Of a stretch of DNA of 44,985 nt, positions 1-8,091 are shown piece after piece. The notes under the pieces were generated by a model. That model ran no database searches, had not been told where the DNA came from, and was given only the letters and a program-made list of their open reading frames with translations. The stretch is from JANYGM01 sp043764015 (GTDB lineage Bacteria; Bacteroidota; Bacteroidia; Cytophagales; Thermonemataceae), in NCBI GenBank assembly GCA_043764015.1, contig JAYUKY010000067.1, forward strand, positions 1 to 44,985. The letters run 5' to 3'. A program made the position numbers and the translations under genes. Numbering within the stretch: the stretch's first letter is position 1; each line of letters opens with the position of its first letter.

Positions 1-10
1 CTTCGGGCAT
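1..10 (-). CDS. Start of a leftward gene cut by the window edge (first 3 codons)
   Basis: On the minus strand an ATG at 8-10 opens a frame reading Met-Pro-Glu before the window ends. It is preceded by AGGAGG ending five bases before the ATG, the only strong Shine-Dalgarno match I noticed in the window, and further upstream by TATATTTG (plus-strand CAAATATA, 43-50), which matches the Bacteroidota -7 box TAnnTTTG. No TTTG -33 box is seen at the expected distance. The product cannot be identified from three residues. Confidence 0.4.
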
Positions 11-276
11 ATTTTCCTCCTATTTAGATATGTTTTGCAACACAAATATAGGGGGAATTTTTATATATCTTCTGAACAGCCTACCTGAAAGGGTTTAACC
101 ATCATGCCACCCGAGTGGAACGTGGGGAACGACAAACAAAAACTATGTATAGTAGTATGATCTGTAGTATTATTCATTAGAACGAATAATTGTATTTATT
201 CGTGTATTCGTGGCAACTAAATTAGACACATTTGTTTGTTTTGATAATGAATAAGTTATATCTGTAACATTATTCA
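11..276. other. Intergenic region without a gene
   Basis: No convincing gene. It holds the putative leader of the leftward gene at 1-10. It also holds a repeat segment at 203-228 that recurs at 44943-44968 with one difference. At 241-259 there is TTGATAATGAATAAGTTAT, of which 18 or 19 bases recur at 42950-42968. The block around 88-109 (AAAGGGTTTAAC then ATCATGCCA) is weakly echoed at 43114-43136. The sequence therefore looks like a mosaic of dispersed repeats. Confidence 0.5.
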
Positions 277-2787
277 TTAAAACTCAACAATAAAGCCAAT
301 AGTTGGTACTACACTCGCTGCATCATTAGGAAGTATAGTTGAAATAGCATTTGAGCCGTTTGTGGCAAGCGGTTGCCCGTCTGTTGTTACTATTTGCTTA
401 GTTATTTCATCTCTTTTAAATGTATAACGTGGAATTGATGCGTTTTTGAAAGCAAACGCATTAGTAACGTCCAAATAAATATCCAAAGTAAAGCCTTTTT
501 TATTCCATTTTTTATCCAAACGGAAGTCAAATTGGTTAAATCCACTCAAACGCTGCGAGTTTAATTGTGTAAAATCTTGCGTTCCTCTGCCTGTAAGCAC
601 ATATTGACTTTTTGCAAGTGCGTCATCACTCGTAAAAGGCGTGTAAGGTGTGCCACCCGCAAAACGGTATTTTAAGCCCATTTCCCAGCCTTTTTTGAAT
701 TTTTTTCCTAAAATAAAAGAAACTAAATGCCTTGTATCCCACGCAGACGAAATAAGTTTGCCGTTAGTGCCTGCAAACTCACTATTGAAAAACGTATAAG
801 ATGCCACAATAAACAAACCTTTTGATAATTTTTGTTGTGCAAAAAGCTCAAAACCATAAGTTTGCCCTTCTCCGTTTGTTGTAACTGCTTCATTTCCAAT
901 ACTTCCAAAATCTCCGCCCTGATTAGCAAGTGAAATACCATCACGCACAGAAACGGCATAATTGCTATATTTCTTAAAAAATCCTTCTGCCGTAATACGC
1001 AAACTTTGTGTTGGCAAAAACTCAAAACCTGCCACATAATGCATAGAACCCGTATATTTACTGTTCTTATTCACTCTATTTCCTGTGTTATCTTCAAAAC
1101 CAAGCACCGTATAAGTAGGAAGTTTGTAATATTTCCCAACAGAAACATTAGCCGTAATTCCGTCTGAAATAGGATAAGACAAAGATAATCTTGGAGAAAG
1201 TGTACTAAGTGGGTTCATTGCATCAGTCATATAATCATTCATATCTGTACGCAAGCCAAAAGAAGTACCCAATTTGCCAAAAACCCTTGAAATTTGACCA
1301 AAAACGCCATATCTTCCAAATTCTATGGCAGTATTAAATCTTGCATTGATAGCAGGTGCTATTTGTGTTCCAGAATTATTAAAAAGTGGGTTTTGAATAC
1401 GAATAAAGGCATTATTATTATATTTAACAAATTGCGCTGACACGCCATAAGAAAATTTCCAACCATTTATGCTCTTGTTTACGTCTATACGCAGTTTATT
1501 TTCAATTTCCTGTGATTTTAAGCCCAAAGTACGCTTAGTTTCGTCAGCGTTTTGTGCATCTTCAAACTGGTCTAATTTATTATCAAACATATTTCTACTA
1601 AGCGCAACACTTACAAAACCATTAGTTATCAAGTGTTTAACAGTCGCTCCTACTGTATAATTCCATTGATTTATGAAAGGAGTAGCACGCAAAACATATT
1701 CTTTACTTGCATCAGAGTTTCGTGGAACGCCAAACTTAAATTCATCAATAGCACCCACTCCAATAGCAGTGAGCGTGGTTTTCGCATTAAATTTGTGTGT
1801 AACTTTATACTGAAAATCCCAATAATTAGGGCGAATAGGCAAATCAATAGCTGCAAACAACAACTGCAAATAAGAACGCCTTGCGGAGGCTAAAAACGTG
1901 GTTTTTTTAGCTTTTTTATTGATAGGACCTTCCAATGTGGCAGCAAGTTCTGTACCACTCAAACGAATATTTGCTTGCAGGCGTTCTGGGTTGCCATCTC
2001 GTTGCTTAAATTGCAAAACTGAAGATAAAGTATTATCATATCTACTATGAAAAGCACTAGACGAAAGTGTTACATCTTCAATAAAATTCACATTCAAAAT
2101 GCCCGCAGGACCTCCCGCAGAGCCTTGTGTGGCAAAATGGTTGATAACAGGGATTTCTATGCCATCAAGGTAATAAACATTTTCATTTGGTGCGCCACCT
2201 CTGATAATAATATCATTTCTAAAACCTCCCCCACCTGTTGTGCCACCCACACCAGGAAGTGCTTGTATCACACGAGAGATGTCAAAATTTCCGCCAGGAT
2301 TACTCTTAATCTCCTCACTAGAAAGACTCTGAATAGACAAAGGCGTATCAATATTTGCTACTGCAACAGTTGTTTTTTTGCCTGAAACTTCAACAGCTGC
2401 CGTTTCATTTTCGTTGTCAATGTCTTCCAACAACTCAAAATTAAGGGTATTAGCATTTCCAGCGTTTACGACAATATTATAACGAATTTGCTCCTTATAA
2501 TTGAGAGAATTAACCTTGATATTATAGCTACCAACGGGGATATTTTCTAAACGAAAACTGCCTTGTTCGTCACTTAAAGTGCTTATTTCTGTTCCTTCCA
2601 CAGAAATGGTGGCACTAATAATGATTTCTTGCGTATTTTTGTCTTTCACACTTCCAAAAATCTTGCCTGTACGAACACTTTTCTGGATTAAAATAGTATC
2701 TTTTGCTACTTTGGTTGTATCTTGCGCAAAAAGTGCGTTAGAAATGGTTAGAAGAGAGAAAATTAAGATAAATAATATTTTTTTCAT
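277..2787 (-). CDS. TonB-dependent outer membrane receptor with carboxypeptidase-regulatory-like domain
   Basis: About 836 residues. I place the start at the ATG at 2785-2787 (MKKILFILIFS) because it begins a clean signal peptide ending near NALFAQ; an in-frame ATG 17 codons upstream adds only a lysine/asparagine-rich leader. After the signal comes a CarboxypepD_reg-like domain (about 35-120, with GKIFGSVKD and the SDEQGSFRLENIPVG turn). The plug domain (about 150-260) contains the patterns ALPGVGG, IIIRGG and YYLDGIEIP. A 22-strand-type barrel follows and ends in the aromatic GFIVEF. The ligand is not evident from sequence. It is divergent from a MarR-type regulator at 2984, with dyads in the shared spacer that could control both. 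No SusD partner is adjacent, so it is probably not a canonical glycan-utilisation pair. Confidence 0.9.
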   Translation of the reverse strand: MKKILFILIFSLLTISNALFAQDTTKVAKDTILIQKSVRTGKIFGSVKDKNTQEIIISATISVEGTEISTLSDEQGSFRLENIPVGSYNIKVNSLNYKEQIRYNIVVNAGNANTLNFELLEDIDNENETAAVEVSGKKTTVAVANIDTPLSIQSLSSEEIKSNPGGNFDISRVIQALPGVGGTTGGGGFRNDIIIRGGAPNENVYYLDGIEIPVINHFATQGSAGGPAGILNVNFIEDVTLSSSAFHSRYDNTLSSVLQFKQRDGNPERLQANIRLSGTELAATLEGPINKKAKKTTFLASARRSYLQLLFAAIDLPIRPNYWDFQYKVTHKFNAKTTLTAIGVGAIDEFKFGVPRNSDASKEYVLRATPFINQWNYTVGATVKHLITNGFVSVALSRNMFDNKLDQFEDAQNADETKRTLGLKSQEIENKLRIDVNKSINGWKFSYGVSAQFVKYNNNAFIRIQNPLFNNSGTQIAPAINARFNTAIEFGRYGVFGQISRVFGKLGTSFGLRTDMNDYMTDAMNPLSTLSPRLSLSYPISDGITANVSVGKYYKLPTYTVLGFEDNTGNRVNKNSKYTGSMHYVAGFEFLPTQSLRITAEGFFKKYSNYAVSVRDGISLANQGGDFGSIGNEAVTTNGEGQTYGFELFAQQKLSKGLFIVASYTFFNSEFAGTNGKLISSAWDTRHLVSFILGKKFKKGWEMGLKYRFAGGTPYTPFTSDDALAKSQYVLTGRGTQDFTQLNSQRLSGFNQFDFRLDKKWNKKGFTLDIYLDVTNAFAFKNASIPRYTFKRDEITKQIVTTDGQPLATNGSNAISTILPNDAASVVPTIGFIVEF

Positions 2788-2904
2788 TGAGTTTTTGTTT
2801 TTTTTGATAAAAATAGTTGCAGAATAAACTTTTTTCATTAGAAATAAGTTATACTAAAACATACTAATTTTGGTTTTTTACATAAATTTTAGTACGTTAT
2901 AGTC

Positions 2905-2925
2905 TTATAACAATGAATGTTATAA
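2905..2925. promoter_or_regulatory. Dyad TTATAAC-N7-GTTATAA, candidate MarR operator
   Basis: A perfect 7-bp inverted repeat with a 7-bp spacer lies in the divergent spacer between the TonB receptor and the MarR-type gene, 58 bp ahead of the regulator start. A second inverted pair, TACTAAAA (2852-2859) and TTTTAGTA (2887-2894), and a -7-like TAATTTTG (2865-2872) lie nearby. MarR proteins bind short dyads and commonly repress their own promoter, so this is a reasonable operator. No binding data are available. Confidence 0.4.
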
Positions 2926-2983
2926 AAAGTTTCATTTAAGAAAAATATTTTTTCAGAAATAATAAAAATACAATAGAAATACA

Positions 2984-3643
<660 letters not shown>

Positions 3644-3653
3644 GTTTCTTTTA

Positions 3654-3692
3654 ACCTCTCCAAAAATTTGAAAATTTTTGGAGAGGTCTTTT
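3654..3692. terminator. Bidirectional terminator between convergent genes
   Basis: Inverted arms ACCTCTCCAAAAATTT (3654-3669) and its exact complement (3672-3687) are followed by a T-rich run on the plus strand and by AAAAG (3' tail on the minus strand). It lies between the stop of the MarR-type gene and the stop of the convergent secreted-protein gene. Confidence 0.75.
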
Positions 3693-3693
3693 A

Positions 3694-4155
3694 TTACTTT
3701 TTAGCAAAACCAAGCGCAGAAGCTACCAAAAATTCTTTATCTGTACCTAAATTAAAAACAACTTTATAAATACCTGCTACTGCAGGTGTGAACTTTAAAA
3801 CTGCCTTTCCGTCTGTATTTTGTGCCATTATTTTGCCTTCTTCGTTCATAATACGGATATTTATTTTTTCATTTGGTGGAAAACTACCAGACAAAACTAC
3901 CACATAATTAGAGCTTTTACTCAAAATAGACTGATATTCCGCATCTTCTGAATTGCTATCTTTTTTGAGGCGCAAACGGTAAGATTTGGATAATTGATAG
4001 CCTTTTGGCAAAGTGGAAATAGCGGTTTGTTCGTGTTTGCTAAATTCTGAAAGTTCTTTTTGTTGTTCTGTTGTAAGGGTTTCTTGTGCATACAGTTGTG
4101 TAGCTGAAAATGTCAAAAAAGTAGCAAAAGATAACCTTAAAAGTATATTTTTCAT
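3694..4155 (-). CDS. Small secreted protein of unknown function
   Basis: 153 residues with a clear signal peptide (MKNILLRLSFATFLTFSATQ, cleavage near LYAQ). The mature part is predicted by eye to be a beta-rich domain: alternating hydrophobics in YVVVLSGSFPP and a terminal AGIYKVVFNLG segment, which resembles pre-peptidase C-terminal or other beta-sandwich folds. I do not recognise a family. It is convergent with the MarR-type gene and divergent from the small repeat protein at 4324. Confidence 0.7.
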   Translation of the reverse strand: MKNILLRLSFATFLTFSATQLYAQETLTTEQQKELSEFSKHEQTAISTLPKGYQLSKSYRLRLKKDSNSEDAEYQSILSKSSNYVVVLSGSFPPNEKINIRIMNEEGKIMAQNTDGKAVLKFTPAVAGIYKVVFNLGTDKEFLVASALGFAKK

Positions 4156-4218
4156 ATAAAATTGAGTAGGAAATATGTTTGAATAAGTGAAAATAAGTAA
4201 TTTTTTTTAGAAAAACAA

Positions 4219-4249
4219 TTTGTAATCTAACTTTTTTTTCTTAAATTTG
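4219..4249 (+). promoter_or_regulatory. Bacteroidota-type promoter TTTG-N19-TAAATTTG
   Basis: TTTG at 4219-4222, then exactly 19 bases, then TAAATTTG at 4242-4249. This matches both boxes and the spacing of the known Bacteroidota housekeeping sigma consensus (TTTG at -33, TAnnTTTG at -7). It would start a transcript near 4256 with about 68 nt of leader before the ATG at 4324. Confidence 0.65.
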
Positions 4250-4323
4250 TTTCATTGTTGATTTTAATATCAAAAAACAATGAATCTAATCAAAATAATT
4301 TATCTAATTTAAAACAAAAAACA

Positions 4324-4701
4324 ATGAAAACCAATACAAAAACATCAAGCAAATTGTCAAAAGGATTGTTTTTAATGCTATTCTTGGGCTTTTTCTTTTG
4401 TATGAATTTTGATGCACAAGCGCAAAAATCAAACACAAAAAACAACGACAAACAAATTGGAAAAGACAAAGAAGGGCGTATGATTTTTGAAGGTCCAAAA
4501 GGCGGTAAATACTATCTAACTGCTTCTGGTGCAAAGTCTTACGTAGACAATGATGCAAGTCCTAAAAAAGACACCAAAGCTGATGTGAAAAATACAGACA
4601 AACAAATTGGAAAAGACAAAGAAGGACGTATGATTTTTCAAGGTCCAAAAGGCGGAAAATATTATATAAATGCTTCTGGTACAAAGAATTACGTAAAATA
4701 G
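4324..4701 (+). CDS. Secreted protein with two tandem GPKGGKYY repeats (PBCV basic adaptor-like)
   Basis: 125 residues. The ATG at 4324 (MKTNTKTSSKLSKG) is chosen over an in-frame ATG at 4255 because the latter lies at the predicted transcription start; the 4324 start gives a usable signal peptide ending at DAQAQ. The mature protein is two near-identical 34-residue units, each running DKQIGKDKEGRMIF then GPKGGKYY then ASG-K-YV, joined by a lysine-rich linker. The GPKGGKYY...GKKxYV pattern resembles the PBCV-specific basic adaptor domain (Pfam), a short module whose role is unknown; this assignment is from memory of the motif. Strongly basic and exported. Confidence 0.7.
   Translation: MKTNTKTSSKLSKGLFLMLFLGFFFCMNFDAQAQKSNTKNNDKQIGKDKEGRMIFEGPKGGKYYLTASGAKSYVDNDASPKKDTKADVKNTDKQIGKDKEGRMIFQGPKGGKYYINASGTKNYVK
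4447..4698 (+). repeat. Tandem duplication of a 102-bp coding unit
   Basis: Units 4447-4548 and 4597-4698 start with the identical bases GACAAACAAATTGGAAAAGA and remain highly similar throughout, with a 150-bp period. They encode the two adaptor-like domains. The few differences are mainly silent or in the last third, suggesting a recent duplication or gene conversion. Confidence 0.9.
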
Positions 4702-4704
4702 TTC

Positions 4705-4739
4705 TGATGTGTGATATATGATGTGTGATGTGTGATGTA
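4705..4739 (+). repeat. Heptamer array, 5 units of TGATGTG type
   Basis: Five consecutive 7-bp units (tgatgtg, tgatata, tgatgtg, tgatgtg, tgatgta) begin four bases after the stop codon of the preceding gene and are followed by AATACAAAA. In another phase most units fit GADKTRY. It forms the left arm of an imperfect inverted pair with the array at 4887-4921. Confidence 0.85.
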
Positions 4740-4800
4740 ATACAAAATATCTATATGAATGCACAAAATTAGCACTAATTTTAGTAATCTGATTACAAAA

Positions 4801-4846
4801 AAAGCCACTCAAAAAGCGTCTAAATTTGCTTTTGAGTGGCTTTTCT
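4801..4846 (+). terminator. Rho-independent terminator
   Basis: GCCACTCAAAAAGC (4804-4817) pairs with GCTTTTGAGTGGC (4828-4840), with one unpaired A in the left arm, followed by TTTTCTC. It sits between the two heptamer arms, downstream of the adaptor-like gene. Confidence 0.7.
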
Positions 4847-4874
4847 CTAAAATATAATTGAAAAAATAAAAATA

Positions 4875-5534
4875 ATGTCAAAAAATACTTCACATCTCAC
4901 ATCTCACACCTCACACTTCATTTCAAATATCATTTCCATTGTTTTTCACCCTTTGTTGATGCCTACGGCACTTTTTTTGGTAGTGTGTTATGGTGCGCCT
5001 TACACGTTGAGTTTTAGAAGTATGGATTTGAAATTTTTATTACTGCAATCTTTTCTGATATTTTCATTTATTTTTCCTGCGCTTTTTTTGTATGCTTTTT
5101 ACAAGCTAAAAATCATTAAAAGCCTTACTATGAAGGAAAGACAAGAACGTCCTTTGCCATTTGCATTCATTACTTTGTGGTATTTGGGCATTACTTATTT
5201 ACTTTATCTGATTATGGAAAGGGCATTTTTGGATAAAAGACTTATTGTGATGATGTGTAGCATTACTTTATCTTTGGCTTTGATTACTTTGATAAGTTTA
5301 TTTTGGAAAATAAGTGCGCATAGTTGGGCTATAAGCGGTATTTTGGGTATTTTGATTGCTATTGTGGCACGTACTCACGACAGAGATTTAATGATTTGGT
5401 GTGTGTTTGTGAGTGTATTTGTAGGCGCAGTAATGAGCGCAAGAATGCAACTAGGCGCACATTCTCAAAAAGAGCTTTATGTGGGTGCTGGAGCTGGTTT
5501 TTTGGTGAATTTTGCGTGTATGTATTTTATTTAA
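4875..5534 (+). CDS. PAP2-like integral membrane protein with repeat-derived N-terminus
   Basis: 219 residues with about six hydrophobic segments. It keeps degenerate versions of the three PAP2 phosphatase motifs: KERQERP (87-93), KISAHS (145-150, in place of PSGH) and SARMQLGAHSQKE (188-200, in place of SRxxxxxHxxxD). The histidines are kept but the last acidic residue is Glu and motif 2 is altered, so catalysis on lipid phosphates is uncertain. Residues 5-15 (TSHLTSHTSHF) are encoded by a heptamer repeat array, and typical homologs begin near the later segment IISIVFHPLLMPT. No internal ATG offers a better start, so I keep ATG 4875. Confidence 0.75.
   Translation: MSKNTSHLTSHTSHFISNIISIVFHPLLMPTALFLVVCYGAPYTLSFRSMDLKFLLLQSFLIFSFIFPALFLYAFYKLKIIKSLTMKERQERPLPFAFITLWYLGITYLLYLIMERAFLDKRLIVMMCSITLSLALITLISLFWKISAHSWAISGILGILIAIVARTHDRDLMIWCVFVSVFVGAVMSARMQLGAHSQKELYVGAGAGFLVNFACMYFI
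4887..4921 (+). repeat. Heptamer array, 5 units of ATCTCAC type, inside a coding start
   Basis: Units acttcac, atctcac, atctcac, acctcac, acttcat. Read on the opposite strand they fit the same GADKTRY pattern as the array at 4705-4739, so the two form facing arms. The array begins 12 bases after the ATG of the PAP2-like gene and encodes its Ser/His/Thr-rich N-terminus. Confidence 0.85.
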
Positions 5535-5552
5535 AACTCTTCTAAACTCTAA

Positions 5553-5588
5553 AACTTTTGGAGGGTTTTAAACCCTCCAAAAGTTAAT
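5553..5588. terminator. Bidirectional hairpin terminator
   Basis: AACTTTTGGAGGGTTT (5553-5568) and its complement (5570-5585) form a long perfect stem just after the PAP2-like gene and 20 bp before the next start. Confidence 0.75.
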
Positions 5589-5604
5589 TTACTAAGTAAC
5601 TATT

Positions 5605-6666
5605 ATGACAATCAAGGATTTACAAGATAAAAAACTAATTATTTTTGAATGTATCAGTGGTAGCAGAGCTTATGGCACTAATTTGCCCAAATCTGACACA
5701 GATATTCGTGGTGTGTTTGTTTTGCCTGAAAAAGATTTTTATAGTTTAAATTATATTCCGCAAGTGGCAGATACCACCAATGATACCGTTTACTATGAAT
5801 TAAAGCGGTTTATAGAGCTTTTGGCAGACAATAATCCAAATATATTGGAACTTTTAAATGCGCCAGAAGATTGTATTTTGCAAAAACACGAAATAATGAA
5901 TATGATTTTGGCAAAAGATTTTTTGACCAAAAAATGTGAAAAAACCTTTGCTGGTTACGCCTATTCACAGATACACAAAGCACGAGGACTAAACAAAAAA
6001 ATATTTAATCCTGTGGAGCAGGAAAGAAAAACTATTTTGCATTTTTGCCATATCACGCAAGGAAATGGCTCTATGCCACTTTTGAGCTGGTTGGAGAAAA
6101 ATCAGTTGTTGCAGGAAAATTGCGGACTTTCTGCAATACCGCATTTTAAGGATATTTATGCCCTTTTTTATGATGATAACCAAAATTACAAAGGAATATC
6201 CAAAAAAGAAGAGGCAAATGATGTTTTGTTAAGCTCAATTCCAAAGGAACAAACGCCAAAAAATTACTTATACTTTAATAAAGAAGGTTATTCTTCTTAT
6301 TGCAAATCTTACAAAGAATACTGGGATTGGGTAGAAAAACGCAACGCAGAACGCTACGAAAATACGCTTTCTCATGGCAAAAACTATGATTCTAAGAATT
6401 TGATGCATACTTTGCGCCTGTTGGATATGGCTGAAGAAATAGCCAAACTAGGAAAAGTAATAGTAAGAAGACCAAACAGAGAATATCTCTTAAAAGTGCG
6501 ACAAGGTGAGTTTTCTTATCAGGAACTTTTGGACGAAGCAGAAAAACGTATTGAAAATATGGAAAATCTTTATAAAAAATCAACCTTGCCAGAAGACGTA
6601 AATAGAGATAAAATAAATCAGTTGCTTTTTGATATGAGAAAAGTTTTTTATGAAAATTTAGAATAA
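5605..6666 (+). CDS. RlaP-type nucleotidyltransferase (DNA polymerase beta superfamily)
   Basis: 353 residues, within the usual size of the Pfam RlaP family (RNA repair pathway DNA polymerase beta family). The nucleotidyltransferase signature is complete: G19-S20 followed by SRAYGT and the metal-binding pair D31-x-D33 in SDTDIRG. The C-terminal half is helical with conserved-looking SHGKNYDSKNLMHTLRLLDMAEE (about 257-279), typical of this family. Family members are inferred to add nucleotides to RNA ends, sometimes beside RNA ligases; no ligase is adjacent here. Instead the gene is followed three bases later by a HARE-HTH/nuclease-like protein, so the two are almost certainly co-transcribed. 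The real substrate is unknown. Confidence 0.85.
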   Translation: MTIKDLQDKKLIIFECISGSRAYGTNLPKSDTDIRGVFVLPEKDFYSLNYIPQVADTTNDTVYYELKRFIELLADNNPNILELLNAPEDCILQKHEIMNMILAKDFLTKKCEKTFAGYAYSQIHKARGLNKKIFNPVEQERKTILHFCHITQGNGSMPLLSWLEKNQLLQENCGLSAIPHFKDIYALFYDDNQNYKGISKKEEANDVLLSSIPKEQTPKNYLYFNKEGYSSYCKSYKEYWDWVEKRNAERYENTLSHGKNYDSKNLMHTLRLLDMAEEIAKLGKVIVRRPNREYLLKVRQGEFSYQELLDEAEKRIENMENLYKKSTLPEDVNRDKINQLLFDMRKVFYENLE

Positions 6667-6669
6667 AAT

Positions 6670-7413
6670 ATGAATATAAACCCTATGAAAAAAGATTTAA
6701 CCTATGCTGAAGCTATTGAGCAAGTTATGTTGGCAAATGGCTACATTGCGCCTTTAAAATTATTATATGAAAAGATTTGGGAGTTTAAAGATAAATCAAA
6801 AATTAAAGGAAAAACTCCAGATTATACCATAATGGAGAAGGTGCAACGAGATGAGAGATTTACAAAAGTAGGTTTGGGTGTTTATGCTTTGACTGCTTAT
6901 TTAGGTGAATTAAATGCTGAAGCGCAAATTATCCTTACTAATCAGCCAGTTGAAGACAGATTACATGCAAAAATTCAGGGGATGTTAATTGAAATTGGCA
7001 ATGCAAAACGTGATATTGAGCATACTTATACAAATGATAAAAAATGGATTTTTGAGAATAAAACGCTTGGTAGTTTGGCTACATTAAAAGATGTACCACT
7101 TTTTACCTACGAGAATATCATAAAAGATAGTGTACGGTTTGCTGATGTGATTTGGTTTAATAAGAGAGGTTTTCCTAGTAAAATTTTTGAGGTAGAAGCA
7201 TCAACAGATTTTAGAGATGCATTCATTAAATTTTCTGAATTGCAAGATTTTAATACTGCTTTTTGTTGCATATCAGATGAAAAAAGAAGAGTAAAATTCT
7301 CTAAAGAAATTGAAAAAGTAGCTTTTGCACCAATAAAAGAAAGATGTCAGTTCTTTTCCTACGAACAAATAGAAAATGATTATAAAATTGCTTTAATGAA
7401 ATCTTTCTTGTAA
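6670..7413 (+). CDS. HARE-HTH protein with a restriction-endonuclease-like C-terminal domain
   Basis: 247 residues. Residues 9-77 (LTYAEAIEQVM, YEKIWEF, KTPDYTIMEKVQRDERF, GLGVYALT) match the HARE-HTH domain, a winged helix found in bacterial restriction systems and eukaryotic chromatin proteins and proposed to recognise modified or unusual DNA. The C-terminal part carries FADVIWF (D159) and IFEVEAST (E174, E176), arranged like the core of PD-(D/E)xK-type nucleases with an ExE variant and no lysine. Nuclease activity is therefore plausible but unproven. Start at ATG 6670 is three bases after the RlaP stop; Met6 is an alternative. Operon partner of the RlaP-like gene. Confidence 0.7.
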   Translation: MNINPMKKDLTYAEAIEQVMLANGYIAPLKLLYEKIWEFKDKSKIKGKTPDYTIMEKVQRDERFTKVGLGVYALTAYLGELNAEAQIILTNQPVEDRLHAKIQGMLIEIGNAKRDIEHTYTNDKKWIFENKTLGSLATLKDVPLFTYENIIKDSVRFADVIWFNKRGFPSKIFEVEASTDFRDAFIKFSELQDFNTAFCCISDEKRRVKFSKEIEKVAFAPIKERCQFFSYEQIENDYKIALMKSFL

Positions 7414-7490
7414 AACAACAGAATTTTTACATATTTTGGAGAAATAAGAAATTTGTTGCAATAAACCAACATTTTTTCACTAATATTGCA

Positions 7491-7524
7491 AAAGAAGACT
7501 TCGCTTAAAGCGAAATCTTCTTTA
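7491..7524. terminator. Hairpin terminator (or 5' leader hairpin)
   Basis: AAAGAAGACTTCGCTT and AAAGCGAAATCTTCTTT pair with one mismatch. It lies 80 bp after the HARE gene and 30 bp before the lipoprotein gene. A promoter-like TTGCAA-N19-TAATATTG ends at 7488, so the hairpin could instead sit at the 5' end of the lipoprotein transcript. Confidence 0.55.
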
Positions 7525-7552
7525 AAGTCTATTAAAAATCATAAAATCTTCT

Positions 7553-7996
7553 ATGAAAAACCTTATTTTTCTTTCTTTTTTGCTTATTTTCTCTGCTTAT
7601 TCTTGTCAAAAAACACTTTCACAAGAGCAATTAGGGCGTATTGTGCTAGAAAATGAAGTGATGGCACTTCACGACAGCATTATGGCAAAAGGAGGCAAAA
7701 TGCAACAACTCACCACACAACTCAACAAATTCAAAGAAAATCAAAAAGATAGTATTATTAAAAACATTGATTCTCAAGTGTTTGCGCTCACACAAGCAGA
7801 TGATTTGATGATGGATTGGATGAAAAATTATCAACCACCAACCAAAAGAGATACTAATGATATTGCCAAAGAAATGAAATATCTTTTGAATGAAAAAGTA
7901 AAAATATTGCTTGTAGGCTCACAAACCGCACAAGCTATCAAAAATGCAAGTATTTTGAGAGATGAGCTAAAATTAAACCAAAAAAATAACAACTGA
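7553..7996 (+). CDS. Small putative lipoprotein of unknown function
   Basis: 147 residues. The N-terminus is a short basic-hydrophobic signal ending in AYSC, with Cys18 as the likely lipidation site, although Tyr at -2 makes the lipobox imperfect. The mature part is largely helical and polar (TTQLNKFKENQKDSIIKNI, then MMDWMKNYQPP and a final amphipathic helix), like the helical lipoproteins sometimes annotated as viral A-type inclusion protein-like in Bacteroidota. Function unknown. It stands alone between hairpins. Confidence 0.7.
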   Translation: MKNLIFLSFLLIFSAYSCQKTLSQEQLGRIVLENEVMALHDSIMAKGGKMQQLTTQLNKFKENQKDSIIKNIDSQVFALTQADDLMMDWMKNYQPPTKRDTNDIAKEMKYLLNEKVKILLVGSQTAQAIKNASILRDELKLNQKNNN

Positions 7997-8000
7997 TAAC

Positions 8001-8023
8001 TCTTGGAGGGTTTGAATCTCCAA
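8001..8023. terminator. Weak hairpin terminator after the lipoprotein gene
   Basis: CTTGGAG (8001-8007) pairs with CTCCAAG (8017-8023) around a 9-base loop. No strong T-run follows, so efficiency is doubtful. Confidence 0.4.
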
Positions 8024-8091
8024 GAATTAAAAATAAAATAAAAATAAACGCATAATGAACTAATTTCACCTTTTAATTGTATAATTTTTAT

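Noticed and set aside
2047..2385. Open frame of 112 codons opposite the first TonB receptor
   Set aside because: It is a shadow of the receptor gene with unlikely amino acid composition and no start signals.
4255..4323. Upstream ATG for the adaptor-like secreted protein
   Set aside because: It coincides with the expected transcription start of the TTTG-N19-TAAATTTG promoter and would bury the signal peptide behind an Asn-rich leader.
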